From Eledone cirrhosa (taxonomy: Eukaryota; Mollusca; Cephalopoda; Octopoda; Eledonidae), in contig OZ024744.1 of NCBI GenBank assembly GCA_964016885.1, forward strand, positions 116,749,302 to 116,813,301: DNA of 64,000 bases, read 5' to 3'. Made by a program: the position numbers and the translations under genes. The notes under the pieces were generated by a model, which saw only the letters and a program-made list of their open reading frames with translations, had not been told where the DNA came from and made no database searches. Shown here piece by piece: positions 1-16,600 of this stretch (position 1 is its first letter; each line of letters opens with the position of its first letter).

Positions 1-3000
1 GAGATAATGACTATGTGAGATAATGACAATGTGAGATAATGACAATGTGAGATAATGACCAATATGAGATAATGACAATGTAAGATAATGACCAATGTGA
101 GATAATGACAATGTGAGATAATGACAATGTGGGATAATGACAATGTGAGATAATGACAATGTGAGATAATGACCAACGTGAGATAATGACAATGTGAGAT
201 AATGACAATGTGAGATAATGACAATGTGAGATAATGACAATGTGAGATAATGACCAAAGTGAGATAATGACAATGTGAGATAATGACCAACGTGAGATAA
301 TGACAATGTGAGATAATGACAATGTGAGATAATGACCAATGTGAGATAATGACCAACGTGAGATAATGACCAAAGTGAGATATTGACCAAAGTGAGATAA
401 TGACCAATGTGAGATAATGACCAATGTGAGATAATGACAATGTGAGATAATGACAATGTGATATAATGACAATGTGAGATAATGACCAATGTGAGATAAT
501 GACAATGTGAGATAATGACAATGTGAGATAATGACAATGTGAGATAATGACAATGTGAGATAATGACAATGTGAGATAATGACCAAAGTGAGATAATGAC
601 AATGTGAGATAATGACAATGTGAGATAATGACAATGTGAGATAATGACAAAGTGAGATAATGACAATGTGAGATAATGACAATGTGAGATAATGACAATG
701 TGAGATAATGACCAAAGTGAGATAATGACCAAAGTGAGATAATGACCAATGTGAGATAATGACCAATGTGAGATAATGACAATGTGAGATAATGACAATG
801 TGATATAATGACAACGTGAGATAATGACCAATGTGAGATAATGACAATGTGAGATAATGACAATGTGAGATAATGACAATGTGAGATAATGACCAAAGTG
901 AGATAAAGACCAAAGTGAGATAATGACCAATGTGAGATAATGACCAATGTGAGATAATGACAATGTGAGATAATGACAATGTGATATAATGACAATGTGA
1001 GATAATGACCAACATGAGATAATGACAATGTGAGATAATGACAATGTGAGATAATGACCAACATGAGATAATGAAAATGTGAGATAATGACAACGTGTGA
1101 TAATGACAATGTGAGATAATGACAATGTGAGATAATGAGCAATGTGAGATAATGACCAATGTGAGATAATGACAAACGTGAGATAATGACCAATGTGAGA
1201 TAATGACAAATGTGAGATAACGACCAATGGGAGATAATGACAATGTGAGATAATGACAAATGTGAGATAACGACCAATGGGAGATAATGACAATGTGAGA
1301 TAATGACAAATGTGAGATAACGACCAATGGGAGATAATGACAACGTGAGATAATGACAATGTGAGATAATGACCAATGTGAGATAATGACAATGTGAGAT
1401 AATGACCAATGTGAGATAATGACAATGTGAGATAATGACCAATGTGAGATAATGACAATGTGAGATAATGACAATGTGAGATAATGACCAATGTGAGATA
1501 ATGACCAATGGGAGATAATGACAATGTGAGATAATGACAATGTGAGATAATGACCTATATGAGATAATGACGATGTGAGATAATGACCAATGTGAGATAA
1601 CGACCAATGTGAGATAATGACCAATGTGAGATAATGACAATGTGAGATAATGACCAATGTGAGATAATGACAATGTGAGATAATGACAATGTGAGATAAT
1701 GACCAATGTGAGATAATGACCAATGTGAGATAATGACCAATGTGAGATAATGACCAATGTGAGATAATGAAAATGTGAGATAATGACCAATGTGAGATAA
1801 TGACAATGTGAGATAATGACAATGTGAGATAATGAACAATGTGAGATAATGACAATGTGAGATAATGACCAATGTGAGATAATGACCAATGTGAGATAAT
1901 GACCAATGTGAGATATTGACGATGTGAGATAATGACAATGTGAGACAATGACAATGTGAGATAATGACAATGTGAGATAATGACCAATATGAGATAATGA
2001 CAATGTGAGATAATGACCAATGTGAGATAATGCCCAATGTGAGATAATGACCAATGTGAGATAATGACAATGTGAGATAATGACCAATGTGAGATAATGA
2101 CCAACGTGAGATAATGACAATGTGAGATAATGACAATGTAAGATAATGACCAATATGAGATAATGACAATGTGAGATAATGACCAACATGAGATAATGAC
2201 AATGTGAGATAATGACCAATGTGAGATAATGACCAACGTGAGATAATGACAATGTAAGATAATGACCAATATGAGATAATTACAATGTGAGATAATGACC
2301 AATGTGAGATAATGACCAACGTGAGATAATGACGATGTGAGATAATGACCAATGTGAGATAATGACCAAAGTGAGATAATGACCAACGTGAGATAATGAC
2401 AATGTGAGGTAATGACAATGTGAGATAATGACAATGTGAGATAATGACAATGTGAGATAATGACAATGTGAGATAATGACAACGTGAAATAATGACAATG
2501 TGATATAATGACCAATGTGAGATAATGACAATGTGAGATAATGACCAATGTGAGATAATGACAATGTTAGATAATGACAATGTGAGATAATGACAATGTG
2601 AGATAATGACCATGTGAGATAATGACAGTGTGAGATAATGACCAATGTGAGATAATGACCAATGTGAGATAATGACCAACGTGAGATAATGACAATGTGA
2701 GATAATGACCAATGTGAGATAATGACAATGTGAGATAATGACAATGTGAGATAATGACAATGTGAGATAATGACAATGTGAGATAATGACAGTGTGAGAT
2801 AAGGACCAATGTGAGATAATGACCAATGTGAGATAATGACCAACGTGAGATAATGACAATGTGAGATAATGACCAATGTGAGATAATGACAATGTGAGAT
2901 AATGACCAAAGTGAGATAATGACCAATGTGAGATAATGACCAATGTGATATAATGACAATGTGAGATAATAACCAATGTGAGATAATGACCAATGTGAGA

Positions 3001-6000
3001 TAATGACAATGTGAGATAATGACCAATGTGAGATAATGACCAAAGTGAGATAATGACCAAAGTGAGATAATGACCAATGTGAGATAATGACCAATGTGAT
3101 ATAATGACAATGTGAGATAATGACCAACGTGAGATAATGACAATGTGAGATAATGACAATGTGAGATAATGACAATGTGAGATAATGACAATGTGAGATA
3201 ATGACCAAAGTGAGATAATGACAATGTGAGATAATGACCAATGTGAGATAATGACAATGTGAGATAATGACAATGTGAGATAATGACCAATGTGAGATAA
3301 TGACCAATGTGAGATAATGACCAAAGTGAGATATTGACCAAAGTGAGATAATGACCAATGTGAGATAATGACCAATGTGAGATAATGACAATGTGAGATA
3401 ATGACAATGTGATATAATGACAATGTGAGATAATGACCAATGTGAGATAATGACAATGTGAGATAATGACAATGTGAGATAATGACAATGTGAGATAATG
3501 ACAATGTGAGATAATGACAATGTGAGATAATGACCAAAGTGAGATAATGACAATGTGAGATAATGACCAATGTGAGATAATGACAATGTGAGATAATGAC
3601 AAAGTGAGATAATGACAATGTGAGATAATGACAATGTGAGATAATGACAATGTGAGATAATGACCAAAGTGAGATAATGACCAAAGTGAGATAATGACCA
3701 ATGTGAGATAATGACCAATGTGAGATAATGACAATGTGAGATAATGACAATGTGATATAATGACAACGTGAGATAATGACCAATGTGAGATAATGACAAT
3801 GTGAGATAATGACAATGTGAGATAATGACCAAAGTGAGATAAAGACCAAAGTGAGATAATGACCAATGTGAGATAATGACCAATGTGAGATAATGACAAT
3901 GTGAGATAATGACAATGTGATATAATGACAATGTGAGATAATGACCAACATGAGATAATGACAATGTGAGATAATGACAATGTGAGATAATGACCAACAT
4001 GAGATAATGAAAATGTGAGATAATGACAACGTGAGATAATGACAATGTGAGATAATGACAATGTGAGATAATGAGCAATGTGAGATAATGACCAATGTGA
4101 GATAATGACCAATGTGAGATAATGACAATGTGAGATAATGACAATGTGAGATAATGACAATGTGAGATAATGACAATGTGACATAATGACAATGTGAGAT
4201 TATGACAATGTGAGATAATGACAATGTGAGATTATGACAATGTGAGATAATGAACAATGTGAGATAATGACAATGTGAGATAATGACCAATGTGAGATAA
4301 TGACAATGTGAGATAATGACAATGTGAGATAATGACAATGTGAGATAATGACAATGTGAGATAATGACAATGTGAGATAATGACAATGTGAGATAATGAA
4401 CAATGTGAGATAATGACAATGTGAGATAATGACCAATGTGAGATAATGACTATGTGAGATAATGACAATGTGAGATAATGACAATGTGAGATAATGACCA
4501 ATATGAGATAATGACAATATAAGATAATGACCAATGTGAGATAATGACAATGTGAGATAATGACAATGTGAGATAATGACCAATGTGAGATAATGACAAT
4601 GTGAGATAATGACAATGTGAGATAATGACCAATGTGAGATAATGAAAATGTGAGATAATGACAATGTGAGATAATGACCAACATGAGATAATGACAATGT
4701 GAGATAATGACAATGTGAGATAATGACCAACATGAGATAATGAAAATGTGAGATAATGACAACGTGAGATAATGACAATGTGAGATAATGACAATGTGAG
4801 ATAATGAGCAATGTGAGATAATGACCAATGTGAGATAATGACCAATGTGAGATAATGACAATGTGAGATAATGACAATGTGAGATAATGACAATGTGAGA
4901 TAATGACAATGTGAGATAATGAACAATGTGAGATAATGACAATGTGAGATAATGACCAATGTGAGATAATGACTATGTGAGATAATGACAATGTGAGATA
5001 ATGACAATGTGAGATAATGACCAATATGAGATAATGACAATGTAAGATAATGACCAATGTGAGAAAATGACAATGTGAGATAATGACAATGTGAGATAAT
5101 GACCAATGTGAGATAATGACAATGTGACATAATGAACAATGTGAGATAATGACAATGTGAGATAATGACCAATGTGAGATAATGACTATGTGAGATAATG
5201 ACAATGTGAGATAATGACAATGTGAGATAATGACCAATATGAGATAATGACAATGTAAGATAATGACCAATGTGAGATAATGACAATGTGAGATAATGAC
5301 AATGTGAGATAATGACAATGTGAGATAATGACAATGTGAGATAATGACCAACGTGAGATAATGACAATGTGAGATAATGACAATGTGAGATAATGACAAT
5401 GTGAGATAATGACAATGTGAGATAATGACCAAAGTGAGATAATGACAATGTGAGATAATGACCAATGTGAGATAATGACAATGTGAGATAATGACAATGT
5501 GAGATAATGACCAATGTGAGATAATGACCAATGTGAGATAATGACCAAAGTGAGATATTGACCAAAGTGAGATAATGACCAATGTGAGATAATGACCAAT
5601 GTGAGATAATGACAATGTGAGATAATGACAATGTGATATAATGACAATGTGAGATAATGACCAATGTGAGATAATGACAATGTGAGATAATGACAATGTG
5701 AGATAATGACAATGTGAGATAATGACAATGTGAGAAAATGACAATGTGAGATAATGACCAAAGTGAGATAATGACAATGTGAGATAATGACCAATGTGAG
5801 ATAATGACAATGTGAGATAATGACAAAGTGAGATAATGACAATGTGAGATAATGACAATGTGAGATAATGACAATGTGAGATAATGACCAAAGTGAGATA
5901 ATGACCAAAGTGAGATAATGACCAATGTGAGATAATGACCAATGTGAGATAATGACAATGTGAGATAATGACAATGTGATATAATGACAACGTGAGATAA

Positions 6001-9000
6001 TGACCAATGTGAGATAATGACAATGTGAGATAATGACAATGTGAGATAATGACAATGTGAGATAATGACCAAAGTGAGATAAAGACCAAAGTGAGATAAT
6101 GACCAATGTGAGATAATGACCAATGTGAGATAATGACAATGTGAGATAATGACAATGTGATATAATGACAATGTGAGATAATGACCAACATGAGATAATG
6201 ACAATGTGAGATAATGACAATGTGAGATAATGACCAACATGAGATAATGAAAATGTGAGATAATGACAACGTGAGATAATGACAATGTGAGATAATGACA
6301 ATGTGAGATAATGAGCAATGTGAGATAATGACCAATGTGAGATAATGACAAACGTGAGATAATGACCAATGTGAGATAATGACAAATGTGAGATAACGAC
6401 CAATGGGAGATAATGACAATGTGAGATAATGACAAATGTGAGATAACGACCAATGGGAGATAATGACAATGTGAGATAATGACAAATGTGAGATAACGAC
6501 CAATGGGAGATAATGACAACGTGAGATAATGACAATGTGAGATAATGACCAATGTGAGATAATGACAATGTGAGATAATGACCAATGTGAGATAATGACA
6601 ATGTGAGATAATGACCAATGTGAGATAATGACAACGTGAGATAATGACAATGTGAGATAATGACCAATGTGAGATAATGACCAATGGGAGATAATGACAA
6701 TGTGAGATAATGACAATGTGAGATAATGACCTATATGAGATAATGACGATGTGAGATAATGACCAATGTGAGATAACGACCAATGTGAGATAATGACCAA
6801 TGTGAGATAATGACAATGTGAGATAATGACCAATGTGAGATAATGACAATGTGAGATAATGACAATGTGAGATAATGACCAATGTGAGATAATGACCAAT
6901 GTGAGATAATGACCAATGTGAGATAATGACCAATGTGAGATAATGACAATGTGAGATAATGACCAATGTGAGATAATGACAATGTGAGATAATGACAATG
7001 TAAGATAATGAACAATGTGAGATAATGACAATGTGAGATAATGACCAATGTGAGATAATGACCAATGTGAGATAATGACCAATGTGAGATATTGACGATG
7101 TGAGATAATGACAATGTGAGACAATGACAATGTGAGATAATGACAATGTGAGATAATGACCAATATGAGATAATGACAATGTGAGATAATGACCAATGTG
7201 AGATAATGCCCAATGTGAGATAATGACCAATGTGAGATAATGACAATGTGAGATAATGACCTATATGAGATAATGACAATGTGAGATAATGACCAATGTG
7301 AGATAACGACCAATGTGAGATAATGACCAATGTGAGATAATGACAATGTGAGATAATGACCAATGTGAGATAATGACAATGTGAGATAATGACAATGTGA
7401 GATAATGACCAATGTGAGATAATGACCAATGTGAGATAATGACCAATGTGAGATAATGACCAATGTGAGATAATGACCAATGTGAGATAATGACCAATGT
7501 AAGATAATGACCAACGTGAGATAATGACAATGTGAGATAATGACAATGTGAGATAATGACAATGTGAGATAATGACAATGTGAGATAATGACAATGTGAG
7601 ATAATGACCAATGTGAGATAATGACAATGTGAGATAATGACAATGTGAGATAATGAGCAATGTGAGATAATGACAATGTGAGATAATGACAATGTGAGAT
7701 GATGACTAATGTGAGATAATGACAACGTGAGATAATGACAATGTGAGATAATGACCAACGTGAGATAATGACAATGTGTGATAATGACAATGTGAGATAA
7801 TGACAACGTGAGATAATGACAATGTGAGATAATGACAATATGAGATAATGACCAATGTGAGATAATGACCAATGTGAGATAATGACAATGTGAGATAATG
7901 ACAACTTGAGATAATGACAATGTGAGATAATGACAATATGAGATAATGACCAATGTGAGATAATGACAATGTGAGATAATGACAACGTGAGATAATGACA
8001 ATGTGAGATAATGACAATGTGAGATAATGACAATGTGAGATAATGACCAACATGAGATAATGAAAATGTGAGATAATGACAACGTGAGATAATGACAATG
8101 TGAGATAATGACAAAGTGAAATAATGAGCAATGTGAGATAATGACCAATGTGAGATAATGACCAATGTGAGATAATGACAATGTGAGATAATGACAATGT
8201 GAGATAATGACAATGTGAGATAATGACAATGTGAGATAATGAACAATGTGAGATAATGACAATGTGAGATAATGACCAATGTGAGATAATGACTATGTGA
8301 GATAATGACCAAAGTGAGATAATGACCAATGTGAGATAATGACAATGTGAGATAATGACAATGTGAGATAATGACAATGTGAGATAATGACAATGTGAGA
8401 TAATGACAATGTGAGATAATGACCAATGTGAGATAATGACCAATGTGAGATATTGACGATGTGAGATAATGACAATATGAGATAATGACAATGTGAGATA
8501 ATGACAATTTGAGATAATGACCAATATGAGATAATGACAATGTGAGATAATGACCAATGTGAGATAATGCCCAATGTGAGATAATGACCAATGTGAGATA
8601 ATGACCAATGTGAGATAATGACAATGTGAGATAATGACCAATATGAGATAATGACAATGTGAGATAATGACAATGTGAGATAATGACCAATGTGAGATAA
8701 TGACAATGTGAGATAATGACCAATATGAGATAATGACAATGTGAGATAATGACCAATGTGAGGTAATGACCAATGGGAGATAATGACAATGTGAGGTAAT
8801 GACCAATGGGAGATAATGACCAATATGAGATAATGACAATATGAGATAATGACAATGTGAGATAATGACCAATATGAGATAATGACAATGTGAGATAATG
8901 ACCAATGTGAGATAATGACCAATGTGAGATAATGACCAATGTGAGATAATGACCAATGTGAGATAATGACAATGTGAGATAATGACCAATGTGATATAAT

Positions 9001-10684
9001 GACCAATGTGAGATAATGACAATGTGAGATAATGACCAATGTGAGATAATGACAATGTGAGATAATGACCAATGTGAGATAATGACCAATGTGAGATATT
9101 GACCAACGTGAGATAATGACCAATGTGAGATAATGACCAATGTGAGATAATGACAATGGGAGATAATGACAATGTGAGATAATGACAATGTGAGATAATG
9201 ACCAATGTGAGATAATGACCAATGTGAGATAATGACAATGTGAGATAATGACCAATGTGATATAATGACAATGTGAGATAATGACAATGTGACATAATGA
9301 CAATGTGAGATCATGACAATGTGAGATAATGACAACGTGAGATAATGACCAATGTGAGATAACGACCAATGGGAGATAATGACAATGTGAGATAATGACA
9401 ATGTGAGATAATGAAAATGTGAGATAATGACAATGTGACATAATGACAATGTGAGATCATGACAATGTGAGATAATGACAATGTGAGATAATGACCAATG
9501 TGAGATAATGACAATGTGAGATAATGACAATGTGAGATAATGACCAATGTGAGATAATGACAATGTGAGATAATGACCAATGTGAGATAATGACCAATGT
9601 GAGATAATGACAATGTGAGATAATGACCAATGTGAGATCATGACAATGTGAGATAATGACAATGTGAGATAATGACCAATGTGAGATAATGACAATGTGA
9701 GATAATGGCAATGTGAGATAATGACCAATGTGAGATAACGACCAATGGGAGATAATGACAATGTGAGATAATGACAATGTGAGATAATGACAATGTGAGA
9801 TAATGACCAATATGAGATAATGACAATGTGAGATAATGACCAATGTGAGATAACGACCAATGTGAGATAATGACCAATGTGAGATAATGACAATGTGAGA
9901 TAATGACCAATGTGAGATAATGACAATGTGAGATAATGACAATGTGAGATAATGACCAATGTGAGATAATGACCAATGTGAGATAATGACCAATGTGAGA
10001 TAATGACAATGTGAGATAATGACAACGTGAGATAATGACAATTTGAGATAATGACAATGTGAGATAATGACCAATGTGAGATAATGAGAACGTGTGATAA
10101 TGAAAATGTGAGATAATGACAATGTGAGATAATGACAATGTGAGATAATGACAATGTGAGATAATGACAATGTGAGATAATGACCAATGTGAGATAATGA
10201 CAATGTGAGATAATGACAATGTGATATAATGACAATGTGAGATAATGACAATGTGAGATAATGACAATGTGAGATAATGACCATGTGAGATAATGACCAA
10301 TGTGAGAAAATGACAATGTGAGATAATGACCAATGTTAGATAATGACCAATTGGAGATAATGACCAATGTGAGATAATTACAATATGAGATAATGACCAA
10401 TGTGAGATAATGATAACGTGAGATAATGACCAATATGAGATAATGACAATATGAGATAATGACAATGTGAGATGATGACTAATGTGAGATAATGACCAAT
10501 GTGAGATAATGACAATGTGATATAATGACCAATGTGAGATAATGACAATGTGAGATAATGACAATGTGAGATAATGACCAATGTAAGATAATGACCAATG
10601 GGAGATAACGACCAATGGGAGATAATGACAATGTGAGATAATGACAATGTGAGATAATGACAATGTGACATAATGACAATGTGA

Positions 10685-13600
10685 GATTATGACAATGTGA
10701 GATAATGACGATGTGAGATTATGACAATGTGAGATAATGACAATATGAGATAATGACAACGTGAGATAATGACCAATGTGAGATAATGACCAATGTGAGA
10801 TAATGACAAATGTGAGATAACGACCAATGGGAGATAATGACAATGTGAGATAATGACAAATGTGAGATAACGACCAATGGGAGATAATGACAACGTGAGA
10901 TAATGACAATGTGAGATAATGACCAATGTGAGATAATGACAATGTGAGATAATGACCAATTTGAGATAATGACAATGTGAGATAATGACCAATGTGAGAT
11001 AATGACAATGTGAGATAATGACAATGTGAGATAATGACCAATGTGAGATAATGACCAATGGGAGATAATGACCAATGGGAGATAATGACAATGTGAGATA
11101 ATGACCTATATGAGATAATGACAATGTGAGATAATGACCAATGTGAGATAACGACCAATGTGAGATAATGACCAATGTGAGATAATGACATTGTGAGATA
11201 ATGACCAATGTGAGATAATGACAATGTGAGATAATGACAATGTGAGATAATGACCAATGTGAGATAATGACCAATGTGAGATAATGACCAATGTGAGATA
11301 ATGACCAATGTGAGATAATGACCAATGTGAGATAATGACAATGTGAGATAATGACCAATGTGAGATAATGACCAATGAATAATGACCAACGTGAGATAAT
11401 GACAATGTGAGATAATGACAATGTGAGATAATGACAATGTGAGATAATGACAATGTGAGATAATGACAATGTGAGATAATGACCAATGTGAGATAATGAC
11501 AATGTGAGATAATGACAATGTGAGATAATGAGCAATGTGAGATAATGACAATGTGAGATAATGACAATGTGAGATGATGACTAATGTGAGATAATGACAA
11601 CGTGAGATAATGACAATGTGAGATAATGACCAACGTGAGATAATGACAATGTGAGATAATGACAATGTGAGATAATGACAACGTGAGATAATGACAATGT
11701 GAGATAATGACAATATGAGATAATGACCAATGTGAGATAATGACCAATGTGAGATAATGACAATGTGAGATAATGACAACTTGAGATAATGACAATGTGA
11801 GATAATGACAATATGAGATAATGACCAATGTGAGATAGTGACAATGTGAGATAATGACAACGTGAGATAATGACAATGTGAGATAATGACAATATGAGAT
11901 AATGACCAATGTGAGATAATGACAATGTGAGATAATGACAATGTGAGATAATGACCAACATGAGATAATGAAAATGTGAGATAATGACAACGTGAGATAA
12001 TGACAATGTGAGATAATGACAATGTGAGATAATGAGCAATGTGAGATAATGACCAATGTGAGATAATGACCAATGTGAGATAATGACAATGTGAGATAAT
12101 GACAATGTGAGATAATGACAATGTGAGATAATGACAATGTGAGATAATGACCAACATGAGATAATGAAAATGTGAGATAATGACAATGTGAGATAATGAC
12201 CAACATGAGATAATGACAATGTGAGATAATGACAATGTGAGATAATGACCAACATGAGATAATGAAAATGTGAGATAATGACAACGTGAGATAATGACAA
12301 TGTGAGATAATGACAATGTGAGATAATGAACAATGTGAGATAATGACCAATGTGAGATAATGACCAATGTGAGATAATGACAATGTGAGATAATGACAAT
12401 GTGACATAATGACAATGTGAGATTATGACAATGTGAGATAATGACAATGTGAGATTATGACAATGTGAGATAATGACAATGTGAGATAATGACAACGTGA
12501 GATAATGACCAATGTGAGATAATGACCAATGTGAGATAATGACAAACGTGAGATAATGACCAATGTGAGATAATGACAAATGTGAGATAACGACCAATGG
12601 GACATAATGACAACGTGAGATAATGACAAATGTGAGATAACGACCAATGGGAGATAATGACAATGTGAGATAATGACAAATGTGAGATAACGACCAATGG
12701 GAGATAATGAAAACGTGAGATAATGACAATGTGAGATAATGACCAATGTGAGATAATGAAAATGTGAGATAATGACCAATGTGAGATAATGACAATGTGA
12801 GATAATGACCAATGTGAGATAATGACAATGTGAGATAATGACAATGTGAGATAATGACCAATGTGAGATAATGACCAATGGGAGATAATGACAATGTGAG
12901 ATAATGACAATGTGAGATAATGACCTATATGAGATAATGACCAATGTGAGATAATGACAATGTGAGATAATGACAATGTGAGATAATGACAATGTGAGAT
13001 AATGACCAATGTGAGATAACGACCAATGTGAGATAATGACCAATGTGAGATAATGACAATGTGATATATTGACCAATGTGAGATAATGACAATGTGAGAT
13101 AATGACCAATGTGAGATAATGACCAATGTGAGATAATGACCAATGTGAGATAATGACCAATGTGAGATAATGACAATGTGAGATAATGACCAATGTGAGA
13201 TAATGACCAATGTGAGATAATGACCAACGTGAGATAATGACAATGTGAGATAATGACAATGTGAGATAATGACAATGTGAGATAATGACAATGTGAGATA
13301 ATGACAATGTGAGATAATGACCAATGTGAGATAATGACAATGTGAGATAATGACAATGTGAGATAATGAGCAATGTGAGATAATGACAATGTGAGATAAT
13401 GACAATGTGAGATGATGACTAATGTGAGATAATGACAACGTGAGATAATGACAATGTGAGATAATGACCAACGTGAGATAATGACAATGTGAGATAATGA
13501 CAATGTGAGATAATGACAACATGAGATAATGACAATGTGAGATAATGACAATATGAGATATTGACCAATGTGAGATAATGACCAATGTGAGATAATGACA

Positions 13601-16600
13601 ATGTGAGATAATGACTACTTGAGATAATGACAATGTGAGATAATGACAATATGAGATAATGACCAATGTGAGATAATGACAATGTGAGATAATGACAACG
13701 TGAGATAATGACAATGTGAGATAATGACAATATGAGATAATGACCAATGTGAGATAATGACAATGTGAGATAATGACAATGTGAGATAATGACAATGTGA
13801 GATAATGACAATGTGAGATAATGACCAACATGAGATAATGAAAATGTGATATAATGACAATGTGAGATAATGACCAACATGAGATAATGACAATGTGAGA
13901 TAATGACAATGTGAGATAATGACCAACATGAGATAATGAAAATGTGAGATAATGACAATGTGAGATAATGACAATGTGAGATAATGACAATGTGACATAA
14001 TGACAATGTGAGATTATGACAATGTGAGATAATGACGATGTGAGATTATGACAATGTGAGATAATGACAATATGAGATAATGACAACGTGAGATAATGAC
14101 CAATGTGAGATAATGACCAATGTGAAATAATGACAAATGTGAGATAACGACCAATGGGAGATAATGACAATGTGAGATAATGACAAATGTGAGATAACGA
14201 CCAATGGGAGATAATGACAACGTGAGATAATGACAATGTGAGATAATGACCAATTTGAGATAATGACAATGTGAGATAATGACCAATGTGAGATAATGAC
14301 AATGTGAGATAATGACAATGTGAGATAATGACCAATGTGAGATAATGACCAATGGGAGATAATGACCAATGGGAGATAATGACAATGTGAGATAATGACC
14401 TATATGAGATAATGACAATGTGAGATAATGACCAACGTGAGATAACGACCAATGTGAGATAATGACCAATGTGAGATAATGACAATGTGAGATAATGACC
14501 AATGTGAGATAATGACAATGTGAGATAATGACAATGTGAGATAATGACCAATGTGAGATAATGACCAATGTGAGATAATGACCAATGTGAGATAATGACC
14601 AATGTGAGATAATGACCAATGTGAGATAATGACAATGTGAGATAATGACCAATGTGAGATAATGACCAATGAATAATGACCAACGTGAGATAATGACAAT
14701 GTGAGATAATGACAATGTGAGATAATGACAATGTGAGATAATGACAATGTGAGATAATGACAATGTGAGATAATGACCAATGTGAGATAATGACAATGTG
14801 AGATAATGACAATGTGAGATAATGAGCAATGTGAGATAATGACAATGTGAGATAATGACAATGTGAGATGATGACTAATGTGAGATAATGACAACGTGAG
14901 ATAATGACAATGTGAGATAATGACCAACGTGAGATAATGACAATGTGAGATAATGACAATGTGAGATAATGACAACGTGAGATAATGACAATGTGAGATA
15001 ATGACAATATGAGATAATGACCAATGTGAGATAATGACCAATGTGAGATAATGACAATGTGAGATAATGACAACTTGAGATAATGACAATGTGAGATAAT
15101 GACAATATGAGATAATGACCAATGTGAGATAGTGACAATGTGAGATAATGACAACGTGAGATAATGACAATGTGAGATAATGACAATATGAGATAATGAC
15201 CAATGTGAGATAATGACAATGTGAGATAATGACAATGTGAGATAATGACCAACATGAGATAATGAAAATGTGAGATAATGACAACGTGAGATAATGACAA
15301 TGTGAGATAATGACAATGTGAGATAATGAGCAATGTGAGATAATGACCAATGTGAGATAATGACCAATGTGAGATAATGACAATGTGAGATAATGACAAT
15401 GTGAGATAATGACAATGTGAGATAATGACAATGTGAGATAATGACCAACATGAGATAATGAAAATGTGAGATAATGACAATGTGAGATAATGACCAACAT
15501 GAGATAATGACAATGTGAGATAATGACAATGTGAGATAATGACCAACATGAGATAATGAAAATGTGAGATAATGACAACGTGAGATAATGACAATGTGAG
15601 ATAATGACAATGTGAGATAATGAACAATGTGAGATAATGACCAATGTGAGATAATGACCAATGTGAGATAATGACAATGTGAGATAATGACAATGTGACA
15701 TAATGACAATGTGAGATTATGACAATGTGAGATAATGACAATGTGAGATTATGACAATGTGAGATAATGACAATGTGAGATAATGACAACGTGAGATAAT
15801 GACCAATGTGAGATAATGACCAATGTGAGATAATGACAAACGTGAGATAATGACCAATGTGAGATAATGACAAATGTGAGATAACGACCAATGGGACATA
15901 ATGACAACGTGAGATAATGACAAATGTGAGATAACGACCAATGGGAGATAATGACAATGTGAGATAATGACAAATGTGAGATAACGACCAATGGGAGATA
16001 ATGAAAACGTGAGATAATGACAATGTGAGATAATGACCAATGTGAGATAATGAAAATGTGAGATAATGACCAATGTGAGATAATGACAATGTGAGATAAT
16101 GACCAATGTGAGATAATGACAATGTGAGATAATGACAATGTGAGATAATGACCAATGTGAGATAATGACCAATGGGAGATAATGACAATGTGAGATAATG
16201 ACAATGTGAGATAATGACCTATATGAGATAATGACCAATGTGAGATAATGACAATGTGAGATAATGACAATGTGAGATAATGACAATGTGAGATAATGAC
16301 CAATGTGAGATAACGACCAATGTGAGATAATGACCAATGTGAGATAATGACAATGTGATATATTGACCAATGTGAGATAATGACAATGTGAGATAATGAC
16401 CAATGTGAGATAATGACCAATGTGAGATAATGACCAATGTGAGATAATGACCAATGTGAGATAATGACAATGTGAGATAATGACCAATGTGAGATAATGA
16501 CCAATGTGAGATAATGACCAACGTGAGATAATGACAATGTGAGATAATGACAATGTGAGATAATGACAATGTGAGATAATGACAATGTGAGATAATGACA

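Noticed and set aside
4200..10433. A 2077-codon minus-strand open frame, and dozens of similar frames across both satellite blocks
   Set aside because: The 16/17-bp unit lacks stop codons in all minus-strand phases, so length is automatic. Translations are repeats of a few residues (HYLTLSLSHIVIISH), and all frames are equally open.
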